From Bacteroidales bacterium (GTDB lineage: Bacteria; Bacteroidota; Bacteroidia; Bacteroidales; Marinilabiliaceae): a DNA stretch of 37,121 bases. This document shows positions 7,728 through 15,517 of the stretch, in pieces. A program made the position numbers and the translations under genes. The notes below the pieces were generated by a model that saw nothing but the letters and a program-made list of their open reading frames with translations, did not search any database and was not told the DNA's origin. The stretch spans positions 1 to 37,121 of the forward strand of contig JAKSLH010000004.1 of assembly GCA_024401335.1 (NCBI GenBank), written 5' to 3'. The number at the start of each line of letters is the position of its first letter. Positions within the stretch are counted from its first letter, which is position 1.

Positions 7728-9044
7728 TCACCAAATTTTAATGTTATTATAATAATTCCACTCTATCTGTTTAACATAGAGCTGAAGAAGTTTTCCTATA
7801 GCCACGGCATCGGCATTAGCCCTTTTAGAGGAAGAAGCCTGCAGTTCAAGAGCAGACAGATTGCCCATATCGAACTTGCGAACATTAGCCATATGCGAGA
7901 TATTAAGAGCAGAAAGCTGAGCCTCGGAAGAGAGATATTCCTGATAAGCAGCATTAAGCTCCAACCAAGCCATACGCATCTCTTTCTCCACCTCAAGACG
8001 AATCTGCTCGTGAGCCAATTTTGCATATTCATAATTACCACGGCGTCGCTTGACGGAGTAGGTTGTCGACATACGGTTAAAAAGAGGTATTGTCAAGTTA
8101 ACACTCACATATTCACCCATATTACCATTCAATTGCTGAGAAAAAGAGGGAGACAAGCTGATATCGGCATTGAGGTTTCTGAAGTAGCTAGTAGATATGC
8201 CGGCTGAAAGATTGAGGCTTGGAGCATACAATCCACGCGAACGCTTAAGATCATATCTGGACTTCTCCATATCAAAACGAGAGGCTTCAACCCGTGGATT
8301 ATCCGACACATCAAAAACAGGCATCTCACCGTCGAAAGAAGGAGCAGACAATGCTGGAGTTGACACAACAAGTGAAGAATCCATTGGGTAATTCATCAGA
8401 TATTTCAACTCCATACTAGCCTGATTCATGAGATTTTGCTGCTGTATAAGATTAAACTCCGACATAGCGACAGTAGCGATCATTTCATCGACATCAGCGC
8501 CCGATTTCTGTCCCAGTTCCTCCTGTTTGCGAGCCTTGACAAGCTGCTGGCGATCTGACTCAAGTTGCATCTGAGCCTGAGCCTCAAGAGCCTGGTAGTA
8601 GCAGAGATTATAATACTGACGAACTACCGCAAGCGCCGTCTTATCTTCTTGCATTTCACTCTGTTTACAAGCCATCAGGCTAGCCACTTTCGAGGCACGC
8701 AAAGTATTGACGGCAACAAGTCCATCGAACAACGGCAGATTCATATAAACGCCATAACCGTTGCCCAGGGTGCGAGAAGTAGTATAAGTATTCGTTTCCG
8801 GGTCAATACCACGACCACTATTGACCGCTATTGCCGCCTCAGCGCTTAGAGAAGGTAAAAATGCAAAAGCGCTTTCACGTAAATCATACTTCGCATTATT
8901 TGCAGTAATCTGCTGCATACGATTGGCTATCGAATGATTCTTGGCATATGCCAGACAGTCAGACAGCGAGAACGTCTCTTCTGCCCCTGCTTCAGTCCAC
9001 CAAGCCATCAAGGCCAATGCTATAAAAGTTTTTGTTTTCATCAT
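7728..9044 (-). CDS. TolC-family outer-membrane efflux channel
   Basis: 438 residues from ATG at 9044 (ATGATG; 9041 is equally possible). The frame stays open to 9107, but a near-perfect promoter at 9065-9095 lies inside that extension, so the shorter start is chosen; it gives a clean signal peptide (MKTKTFIALALMAWWTEAGA). The mature protein starts with FSLSDCLAYAKNHS, typical of TolC-like proteins, and has two long helical regions with repeated A/Q/E/L heptads and short amphipathic strands (SAGISTSYF, VNLTIPLF). It is the outer-membrane partner of the adaptor encoded 4 bases downstream. Regulation is probably by the palindrome at 9133-9149. Confidence 0.93.
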   Translation of the reverse strand: MMKTKTFIALALMAWWTEAGAEETFSLSDCLAYAKNHSIANRMQQITANNAKYDLRESAFAFLPSLSAEAAIAVNSGRGIDPETNTYTTSRTLGNGYGVYMNLPLFDGLVAVNTLRASKVASLMACKQSEMQEDKTALAVVRQYYNLCYYQALEAQAQMQLESDRQQLVKARKQEELGQKSGADVDEMIATVAMSEFNLIQQQNLMNQASMELKYLMNYPMDSSLVVSTPALSAPSFDGEMPVFDVSDNPRVEASRFDMEKSRYDLKRSRGLYAPSLNLSAGISTSYFRNLNADISLSPSFSQQLNGNMGEYVSVNLTIPLFNRMSTTYSVKRRRGNYEYAKLAHEQIRLEVEKEMRMAWLELNAAYQEYLSSEAQLSALNISHMANVRKFDMGNLSALELQASSSKRANADAVAIGKLLQLYVKQIEWNYYNNIKIW

Positions 9045-9064
9045 ACATTGGTTGTTTGTCGATG

Positions 9065-9095
9065 CAAATATAGATTGGCATTCTGGCAAGACAAC
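9065..9095 (-). promoter_or_regulatory. Promoter of the TolC-like/adaptor operon
   Basis: The minus strand reads GTTG (9092-9095), exactly 19 bases, then TATATTTG (9065-9072). This fits the Bacteroidetes sigma-ABfr consensus TTTG-N19-TAnnTTTG with one mismatch. The predicted start of transcription is near 9060, about 16 bases before ATG 9044. Confidence 0.75.
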
Positions 9096-9132
9096 GCAAT
9101 AAGACATCTATCGTGATTTCAGCCTTATCGAA

Positions 9133-9149
9133 TGTCCAAAAGTTGGACA
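9133..9149. promoter_or_regulatory. Palindromic operator TGTCCAA-AAG-TTGGACA (copy 1)
   Basis: A perfect 7-3-7 inverted repeat centred on 9141 in the gap between the divergent TolC-like and response-regulator genes. The identical 17 bases occur once more, on the other strand, at 21249-21265 upstream of the ABC ATPase. The centre is 76 bases from the last base of the -7 element of both divergent promoters (9065 and 9217). It is a natural binding site for the Fis-type response regulator encoded next to it, though the pairing is inferred. Confidence 0.8.
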
Positions 9150-9209
9150 ACCAAGACAAAGTGAGAAAAACAAACGGCACATGTGATGACATAATATAAA
9201 TAGCAGTAT

Positions 9210-9217
9210 TATATTTG
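9210..9217 (+). promoter_or_regulatory. -7 element of the response-regulator/kinase operon
   Basis: TATATTTG ends 4 bases before the ATG at 9222, so transcription should begin at or next to the start codon, giving a leaderless or nearly leaderless message. No good -33 box is visible at the right distance, which fits a promoter that needs an activator. Confidence 0.55.
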
Positions 9218-9221
9218 TAGC

Positions 9222-9821
9222 ATGGAAAACAGTAACATTCTAATCATAGACGACAACCAGCTTGTACTAAGAAGTCTCAAACTGGTGCTAAAGAACGTAT
9301 TCAAGACAGTCACAACATTGACTGATCCACACACCATAATGGGAGTATTAAACACTGCCAATGTCGATATAGTATTGCTCGACATGAACTTCGACTCCAG
9401 AAAACTCGATGGCGAGGAAGGACTGTTCTGGCTATCACGCATCAACGAACTGCCTAAGCCTCCAGCTGTAGTTCTCATCACAGCCTTTGGCGACATAGAC
9501 CTTGCAGTTCGTTCTGTACAGTCGGGTGCAGAAGATTTTGTAACCAAGCCATGGAGCAATGACGTGCTAATATCCAAACTAAAGAGCGCCTTGGAGAAGC
9601 ACAAGGAGAAGATGGACAAGAAAGTCATGATGGAGAGATCTGAGGCTTTATTGAAAGAGATGGAGAGCATGCAAAAGCTAAGCCTTGAGGAGATGGAACG
9701 CAAACACATCCTCGACACCGTGGCACAGGAAGGAGGCAACTTAGTAAGCACTGCGTCGCGCCTTGAGATATCGCGTCAGACATTATATAACAAACTCAAG
9801 AAATACGGAGTGATAAATTAA
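9222..9821 (+). CDS. Response regulator: receiver domain plus Fis-type DNA-binding domain
   Basis: 199 residues. The receiver domain (about 1-125) shows the acidic pair D10-D11, the phospho-acceptor D54 in IVLLDMN, the conserved Thr in LITAFG and the Lys in VTKPW. A linker of about 25 charged residues leads to a C-terminal Fis-like helix-turn-helix (about 150-199, with LEEMERKHIL and SRLEISRQTLYNKLKKYG). The sigma-54-activating AAA+ domain normally found between these two in NtrC-type regulators is missing, so it is built like RegA/PrrA/ActR. The kinase gene begins directly after its stop. Probable targets are the two palindromes at 9133 and 21249, and so the efflux genes. Confidence 0.93.
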   Translation: MENSNILIIDDNQLVLRSLKLVLKNVFKTVTTLTDPHTIMGVLNTANVDIVLLDMNFDSRKLDGEEGLFWLSRINELPKPPAVVLITAFGDIDLAVRSVQSGAEDFVTKPWSNDVLISKLKSALEKHKEKMDKKVMMERSEALLKEMESMQKLSLEEMERKHILDTVAQEGGNLVSTASRLEISRQTLYNKLKKYGVIN

Positions 9822-10802
9822 ATGATACAACGGAATTATCATCAATACATACTGATACTAGCAATAGCCTTAGTACTCTCCGGATGTCTCACAGCAAGTG
9901 CCATCATCCTCGGCTGGGGATGGCCAATAGCAACGATAACTGCATTCCTCAGTTTTCTGCTCATCATGAAGCTATGGGATGCAGCCTCATTCATTCCCAA
10001 TCAGGTAGAGAGTTTCTTAAGCAGTCTACTGAACAAAGACTCCATGACCCGCTTTCCCTTATCCAATGACAAGGGACTACAACAGATGTATCAGAACATG
10101 AACCGTATACTAGTCGGATACAGCCAGACGCAGCTCGACCTAGAGACAAAACGAATGTATTACGACCGCATTCTGCGCATCATGACCCATGAGCTGCGCA
10201 ACTCGATAACACCGCTCATCACGCTCAGTGAAGACATGATGACCAATGAATACACCAAGGAAGACAGCAATGAAGCCATAAGCGTGATAAATGAGCAATG
10301 CACAGCGATCAAACATTTCCTAGACAGTTACTATGAGCTAACCCATCTACCCAAACCAGAGATCAAGGAGGTAGATGTAAAGAGCATGCTTCAGCACCTC
10401 GAACGGCTATATAGCGGGAGCTGCAGTGACAAGATGAATATCACGTTTATATGTGCGCAAGGCATGAAGATGATGTGTGATGAGAAGATGATAGGACAAG
10501 TAATGAACAACCTCATCAAGAACGCAATAGAGATAATCAACATATACGGTGACGGCAAGATTGGAGAGGTAACAGTCACAGCCAGCAGTCCGAACGGCAA
10601 GTCAAGAATAACAGTGAGTGACAACGGACCAGGCATCCCGTCAAACAAACTTGAAGAGATCTTCCTACCGTTCTACACGTCAAAGCCAGGAGGATCAGGC
10701 ATAGGACTATCAATAAGCCGTCAGATACTACAGCTACACGGCGGTACGTTATCTTGCTACAGCACAGAGGGCGAAGGAGCAACATTTGTCATCGACCTGT
10801 AA
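9822..10802 (+). CDS. Sensor histidine kinase, partner of the adjacent regulator
   Basis: 326 residues, ATG directly after the regulator's TAA. Two adjoining hydrophobic segments (about residues 9-29 and 32-50) leave almost no periplasmic loop, so it probably senses signals in or near the membrane rather than a soluble ligand. The phospho-acceptor is H123 in MTHELRNSITPL. The ATP-binding domain has the N box (NNLIKNAIEII), G1 (DNGPGIP), an F-box-like FLPFYTSK, and G2 (GGSGIGLS). It is complete, with no receiver or PAS domain. It is followed by a hairpin at 10855-10881. Confidence 0.94.
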   Translation: MIQRNYHQYILILAIALVLSGCLTASAIILGWGWPIATITAFLSFLLIMKLWDAASFIPNQVESFLSSLLNKDSMTRFPLSNDKGLQQMYQNMNRILVGYSQTQLDLETKRMYYDRILRIMTHELRNSITPLITLSEDMMTNEYTKEDSNEAISVINEQCTAIKHFLDSYYELTHLPKPEIKEVDVKSMLQHLERLYSGSCSDKMNITFICAQGMKMMCDEKMIGQVMNNLIKNAIEIINIYGDGKIGEVTVTASSPNGKSRITVSDNGPGIPSNKLEEIFLPFYTSKPGGSGIGLSISRQILQLHGGTLSCYSTEGEGATFVIDL

Positions 10803-10854
10803 AACCATATTTTCATCAAATGGACATTCAATAGCTTCGGATATACAACACAAA

Positions 10855-10881
10855 AAGAGCGCTCGACAATGTCGGGCGCTC
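10855..10881. terminator. Hairpin between converging kinase and glutamine synthetase genes
   Basis: GAGCGCTCGAC, a 3-base loop and GTCGGGCGCTC form an 11-pair stem with one G-U. On the minus strand it is followed by TTTTT, a good intrinsic terminator for the dapF-dapL-glnN operon. On the plus strand the tail is only TTCATTTA, so termination of the kinase transcript would be weaker. Confidence 0.75.
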
Positions 10882-10905
10882 TTCATTTACTATAACAACA
10901 ATCAG

Positions 10906-13095
10906 TTATCGGATGAACAAGAGTTCACGGTACTTTGGAAGTGGCCATGCCTCGTCGTCAACGATAGTCTCAAGCTTGTCAACATGGTAGCGGATCTCCT
11001 CAAGGAGTGGAGCTACTGTATCGTGGTAAGCTATAGCCTTCTCACGCTCGCTAGTGATCTTGTTTGCAACCTTGCGAGCCTCAACCATCTTGTCAACATT
11101 TTCGATGATGAATGACTCATGGTCAGATATCTTCTCGATAATATAAAGGTTCTCCTTGCTAATCTTGTGAGCCTTGTCACCAGAGAATATGCCCTGAACC
11201 TTATGAACATTATCGATAAGCATTGACTGATACTGAGTAACTACAGGGATGATATGGTTGAGACAGAGGTCACCGAAGATACGGCTTTCGATCTGAATCT
11301 TCTTAGTATAAGTCTCCCACTTAATCTCGTTACGAGCCTCAAGCTCTACCTTGCTCATCACCTTAGTTGATTCGAAGAGCTTAATCGACTTATCAGAGAG
11401 ATAGTTGTCGAAGATTACTGGGGCAGAAGTCTCGCAGTCAAGACCACGCTTCTTAGCTTCAACCTTCCATTCATCACCATAACCGTTGCCGTTGAAGATG
11501 ATAGGCTTGATATACTTGATATCTTCACGAACGATCTTAAGAATAGCCTTCTCCTTAGCCTCACCCTTAGCGATAAGAGCATCAACACGCTTCTTGAAAT
11601 CCTCAAGAGCTTCTGCAACAGCAGCGTTGAGGGTAAGCATTGCACTAGCACAGTTAGCAACAGAACCCACAGCACGGAACTCGAAGCGGTTACCTGTAAA
11701 TGCGAATGGAGAAGTACGGTTACGGTCAGTGTTATCGATAAGGAGCTCAGGGATTGATGGCAAATCAAGCTTAAATGCCTTCTTGCCGGCAACAGTAAGC
11801 TGGTCGATATCAGCCTTTTCAACATGCTCGAGAAGATCTGTTACTGTCTTACCGAGGAATGAAGATATGATAGCTGGTGGTGCCTCGTTAGCGCCAAGAC
11901 GGTGAGCATTAGTTGCGCTCATGATGCTGGCCTTAAGGAGTCCGTTGTGGTCATATACAGCCTTAAGTGTCTCAACTGTAAATGTAACGAAACGGAGGTT
12001 ATCCATAGGAGTCTTACCTGGTGCATGGAGAATAACGCCTGTATCAGTAGAGAGCGACCAGTTGTTGTGCTTACCAGAACCGTTGATACCCTTGAATGGC
12101 TTTTCATGGAGGAGGCAACGGAAGCCGTGCTTACGAGCAACGCGCTTCATGATTGACATCATGAGCATGTTGTGGTCAACAGCAAGGTTTGTCTCTTCGA
12201 AGATAGGAGCGAGCTCAAACTGGTTTGGTGCAACCTCATTGTGACGAGTCTTGCAAGGAATACCAAGTTCGAGAGCCTGAATCTCGATATCTTTCATGAA
12301 CATCTCAACACGAGCAGGGATAGAACCGAAATAGTGGTCATCCATCTGCTGGTTCTTAGCCGAGTCATGACCCATAAGAGTACGACCAGTCATCACAAGG
12401 TCAGGACGTGCAGCGTAGAGGGCTTCGTCAACAAGGAAGTATTCCTGTTCCCAGCCGAGGTTGCTGACAACCTTAGTAACTTCAGGGTTGAAGTACTTAA
12501 CAACTGCTGTAGCAGCCTTGTCAACCGCATAAAGGGCTTTCTTCAAAGGCACCTTATAGTCGAGTGCTTCACCTGTATATGAAATGAAGATTGTAGGGAT
12601 CATCAAGGTATCGCCAATAACGAATACAGGAGATGTTGGATCCCAAGCTGAATAACCACGAGCTTCGAAAGTAGAACGGATACCACCGTTAGGGAAAGAG
12701 CTAGCGTCAGGTTCCTGCTGAACGAGAAGCTTACCTTCAAACTCTTCAACCATACCACCCTTCCAGTCATGTTCTACGAAACCGTCATGTTTCTCAGCGG
12801 TACCCTCAGTAAGAGGCTGGAACCAGTGAGTGTAGTGTGTAACACCAAGTTCCATAGCCCATTTCTTCATACCCTCAGCAACAGCGTCAGCTATAGCGCG
12901 GTCGAACGGAGCACCATTATCGATGACGTCGCACATCTGCTTGTAAACCTTTGCAGGCAGATACTTGAACATCTTCTGCTTGTTGAACACATACTTGCCA
13001 AAATACTCACTAGGACGTTCTGTTGGCATCTGAACTGGAATAGGAGCTCTCTTGAAAGCTTCATCCACTACCTTAAGTCTAAGTCTTGCAGCCAT
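10906..13095 (-). CDS. glnN: Glutamine synthetase type III (GlnN)
   Basis: 729 residues, the length of the large GSIII class typical of Bacteroides and Prevotella and much longer than GSI. It makes glutamine from glutamate, ammonia and ATP in the cytoplasm. Visible signatures are the GSIII N-terminus (FGKYVFN, VTHYTHWFQPLTEGTAEKHD), the catalytic-domain motifs GWEQEYFLVD and NEVAPNQFE, the ATP-binding region NGSGKHNNWSL, and NRTSPFAFTGNRFEFR. It is the last gene of the dapF-dapL-glnN run, 50 bases after dapL, with no promoter-like element seen in that gap. A terminator follows at 10855-10881. Grouping with lysine and cell-wall precursor genes joins nitrogen assimilation to diaminopimelate synthesis. 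Confidence 0.97.
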   Translation of the reverse strand: MAARLRLKVVDEAFKRAPIPVQMPTERPSEYFGKYVFNKQKMFKYLPAKVYKQMCDVIDNGAPFDRAIADAVAEGMKKWAMELGVTHYTHWFQPLTEGTAEKHDGFVEHDWKGGMVEEFEGKLLVQQEPDASSFPNGGIRSTFEARGYSAWDPTSPVFVIGDTLMIPTIFISYTGEALDYKVPLKKALYAVDKAATAVVKYFNPEVTKVVSNLGWEQEYFLVDEALYAARPDLVMTGRTLMGHDSAKNQQMDDHYFGSIPARVEMFMKDIEIQALELGIPCKTRHNEVAPNQFELAPIFEETNLAVDHNMLMMSIMKRVARKHGFRCLLHEKPFKGINGSGKHNNWSLSTDTGVILHAPGKTPMDNLRFVTFTVETLKAVYDHNGLLKASIMSATNAHRLGANEAPPAIISSFLGKTVTDLLEHVEKADIDQLTVAGKKAFKLDLPSIPELLIDNTDRNRTSPFAFTGNRFEFRAVGSVANCASAMLTLNAAVAEALEDFKKRVDALIAKGEAKEKAILKIVREDIKYIKPIIFNGNGYGDEWKVEAKKRGLDCETSAPVIFDNYLSDKSIKLFESTKVMSKVELEARNEIKWETYTKKIQIESRIFGDLCLNHIIPVVTQYQSMLIDNVHKVQGIFSGDKAHKISKENLYIIEKISDHESFIIENVDKMVEARKVANKITSEREKAIAYHDTVAPLLEEIRYHVDKLETIVDDEAWPLPKYRELLFIR

Positions 13096-13145
13096 AATCT
13101 TAAGTCTTTTTGATTGTTATTATTATTCTATTATTTATCTACTAA

Positions 13146-14378
13146 TTATTTAGCGAGCCATGCCTTGACTCTTGCCATTGCCTCAAGGCAATCTTCCTTC
13201 TGACCAAATGCTGTGAAACGGAAGTAACCTTCACCGGCAGGGCCGAAACCCACTCCAGGAGTACCGACCACGTTAGCTTCGGCGAGAAGAGCATCGAAAA
13301 ACTCCCAACTAGTCATTCCCTTAGGTGTCTTGACCCAGATGTAAGGAGCATTGACACCACCATAAGTCTTCACGCCCATCTCAGCGAAAGCCTCACGCAT
13401 TATTCTAGCATTCTCCATATAATAAGCGATAGTCTCCTTTATCTGCTTCTTACCTTCAGGAGAATAAGTAGCTTCAGCGCCACGCTGAGTAATATAGCTA
13501 GTACCGTTAAACTTAGTACACTGACGGCGGAGCCATATCTTATTGAGAGCGACACGTTCGCCAGCATCAGTTTTAGCAGTCACCTCTTTAGGGACGATAG
13601 TATAACCACATCTTGCGCCAGTAAAGCCGGCAGTCTTTGAATATGAGTGAAACTCAATAGCCACTTTCTTAGCACCTTCAATCTCGTAGATTGAGTGAGG
13701 AATGTCGTCATCCTGTATGTAAGCCTCATAAGCGGCGTCATACATAATGATCACATCGTTAGCGAGAGCATATTCAACCCATTTCTTAAGCTGTCTGCGA
13801 GTAATCACCGTACCAGTTGGATTGTTAGGATAACAGAGGTAAACTACATCAACACGTTCTTCTGGCAATGATGGAGTAAAGTCGTTGGCATCATTACAAG
13901 GCATATAAACAATGTTAGACCAGAGACCGTCGCGACATTCACCGGCTCTGCCAGCCATCACGTTCGAGTCGATATATACTGGATAAATAGGGTCGGTCAC
14001 ACCGATTATATTGTCGACAGCCAATATATCACCGATATTGCCTGTATCACTCTTTGCACCGTCGTTTACAAACACCTCATCGATATCGAGCTTAATGCCA
14101 CGAGGAGTGAAATCATTGTCGAGTATAGCCTGACGAAGGAAGTCATATCCCTGCTCTGGACCGTATCCTCTAAATGTCGAAGCACTTGCCATCTCGTCAA
14201 CAGCCTTATGCATCGCTTCGATAACCGCAGGAGCCAATGGCTGTGTAACATCACCGATACCAAGTCGAATTATCTTCTTATCAGGGTGAGCCTCCTTGTA
14301 AGCATTCACCTTCTTAGCAATATCACTAAACAGATAGCTTGGAGCAAGCTTGGTGAAATTTTCGTTTACTAGTGCCAT
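13146..14378 (-). CDS. dapL: LL-diaminopimelate aminotransferase
   Basis: 410 residues, standard for DapL. This PLP-dependent, fold-type I enzyme converts tetrahydrodipicolinate plus glutamate directly to LL-diaminopimelate, bypassing the succinylase route. Motifs include [12 protein letters not shown], the YPNNPTGT loop, YDAAYEAYI, and the PLP lysine in [16 protein letters not shown]. It lies 20 bases after dapF and 50 bases before glnN on the same strand. DapL and DapF catalyse consecutive steps, so the pair supplies meso-diaminopimelate for peptidoglycan and lysine. Confidence 0.97.
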   Translation of the reverse strand: MALVNENFTKLAPSYLFSDIAKKVNAYKEAHPDKKIIRLGIGDVTQPLAPAVIEAMHKAVDEMASASTFRGYGPEQGYDFLRQAILDNDFTPRGIKLDIDEVFVNDGAKSDTGNIGDILAVDNIIGVTDPIYPVYIDSNVMAGRAGECRDGLWSNIVYMPCNDANDFTPSLPEERVDVVYLCYPNNPTGTVITRRQLKKWVEYALANDVIIMYDAAYEAYIQDDDIPHSIYEIEGAKKVAIEFHSYSKTAGFTGARCGYTIVPKEVTAKTDAGERVALNKIWLRRQCTKFNGTSYITQRGAEATYSPEGKKQIKETIAYYMENARIMREAFAEMGVKTYGGVNAPYIWVKTPKGMTSWEFFDALLAEANVVGTPGVGFGPAGEGYFRFTAFGQKEDCLEAMARVKAWLAK

Positions 14379-14398
14379 ATTAGTCTGTCATTTATTGA

Positions 14399-15253
14399 TT
14401 ACTGTTCTATCTCTCCATCAAAGACCCTTACTGCAGGACCTGTCATGAAGATATGGTTATCATCTGCCCATTCTATATTAAGCGTTCCGCCATCCATCTG
14501 GACATTATTCACCCGTCCTCTTCCCTGAGTGAGAGTTGCGGCAACCGATGTAGCGCAAGCACCTGTTCCGCACGCCATCGTGATACCCGAACCTCGCTCC
14601 CACACTCTCATTCTAATTGTACCATCTTCCCTTATCTGGGCAAACTCTATATTACAACGCTGAGGAAACATAGGATTGAACTCCATCTTTACACCCTCAG
14701 CCGCAATGTCTATCGCATTGATATCAGAAACGAAGATCACAAAATGAGGATTGCCCATCGAAACGAAAGTACCTTTCCATCCTCCAACCTCAGCATCCCT
14801 TAGAGAACCATCGGCTGATGCACACTGATGAGAATCGGCCAATATAGGCTCGCCCATATCTACACGGGCACTTACTACACTACCCTTTTCATCCTCATTA
14901 AGCTGAAGCACCTTTATGCCCGCCAAAGTATCAAAAGTCACGGTTGACTTATCTGTCAGCTTATGGTCGCGAACAAACTTACCGCAGCATCTAACACCAT
15001 TGCCACACATCATAGCTTCTGAACCATCATTATTGAAGATTCGCATCTTGAAGTCGGCGACATCACTCTTCTCTATAGTAATAAGGCCATCACTTCCAAT
15101 ACCAAAGTTAGGTCGGCTCCATTCAATAGCAGCCTTCTGTAAATCCTCTATCGGATTTTCTGGCAGATATACATAAATGTAGTTGTTGCCACATCCATGC
15201 ATTTTGCTAAATCGAATGACATTTTTCTTTGTTTGACCTACCATCACTTTCAT
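14399..15253 (-). CDS. dapF: Diaminopimelate epimerase
   Basis: 284 residues. It converts LL- to meso-diaminopimelate using two active-site cysteines, both visible: MMCGNGVRC near residue 80 and MACGTGACA near residue 230. Other family motifs are KMHGCGNNYIY near the start and GNPHFVIFV. ATG at 15253 is taken; a second ATG three codons in (15244) would serve as well. First gene of the operon, preceded by a near-perfect promoter at 15302-15332 and a palindrome over the predicted transcription start at 15285-15300, so this is where the operon is probably controlled. Confidence 0.97.
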   Translation of the reverse strand: MKVMVGQTKKNVIRFSKMHGCGNNYIYVYLPENPIEDLQKAAIEWSRPNFGIGSDGLITIEKSDVADFKMRIFNNDGSEAMMCGNGVRCCGKFVRDHKLTDKSTVTFDTLAGIKVLQLNEDEKGSVVSARVDMGEPILADSHQCASADGSLRDAEVGGWKGTFVSMGNPHFVIFVSDINAIDIAAEGVKMEFNPMFPQRCNIEFAQIREDGTIRMRVWERGSGITMACGTGACATSVAATLTQGRGRVNNVQMDGGTLNIEWADDNHIFMTGPAVRVFDGEIEQ

Positions 15254-15284
15254 ATTTTAGTAAAACACCCTTGTTTTATATCGA

Positions 15285-15300
15285 ATTGTAATTTTACAAT
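15285..15300. promoter_or_regulatory. Palindrome ATTGTAA-N2-TTACAAT over the dapF transcription start
   Basis: A perfect inverted repeat of 7 bases with a 2-base spacer. It begins 2 bases downstream of the -7 element and covers the predicted +1 region, the position expected for a repressor site. No second copy was noticed in the window. AT-rich palindromes can arise by chance, but the placement is suggestive. Confidence 0.5.
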
Positions 15301-15301
15301 G

Positions 15302-15332
15302 CAAAACTATAATATATTGGAATAACTGCAAA
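15302..15332 (-). promoter_or_regulatory. Promoter of the dapF-dapL-glnN operon
   Basis: The minus strand reads TTTG (15329-15332), exactly 19 bases, then TAGTTTTG (15302-15309): a full match to TTTG-N19-TAnnTTTG. The leader to ATG 15253 would be about 45 bases. Another TATATTTG (15403-15410) lies upstream without a -33 partner. Confidence 0.8.
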
Positions 15333-15459
15333 ACATTCTTATGATATTTTTTAATCCAAAATAAAGTTTTAACATCTTTTTGTAAGCAAATAACACCAAA
15401 AACAAATATATCATAAGTAAAACACGTATAACCATATATAAAAACGAACTGGAAGACAC

Positions 15460-15490
15460 AAAAAAGCGCTCAGGATAATTCCCGAGCGCT
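15460..15490 (-). terminator. Intrinsic terminator after the permease genes
   Basis: On the minus strand AGCGCTC and GAGCGCT form a stem around a loop of about 12 bases and are followed by TTTTTT. It lies 28 bases beyond the stop of the second permease, and separates that operon from dapF transcription. Confidence 0.8.
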
Positions 15491-15517
15491 AAGAAATCAG
15501 AATTTGAAACTATCAGA

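Noticed and set aside
9045-9107. Longer N-terminus for the TolC-like protein
   Set aside because: It would contain the promoter at 9065-9095 and would hide the signal peptide.
9060-9130. Sigma-54 (-24/-12) promoter for the TolC-like operon
   Set aside because: A TTGCA is present, but no GG lies at the required distance upstream, and the regulator lacks the AAA+ domain.
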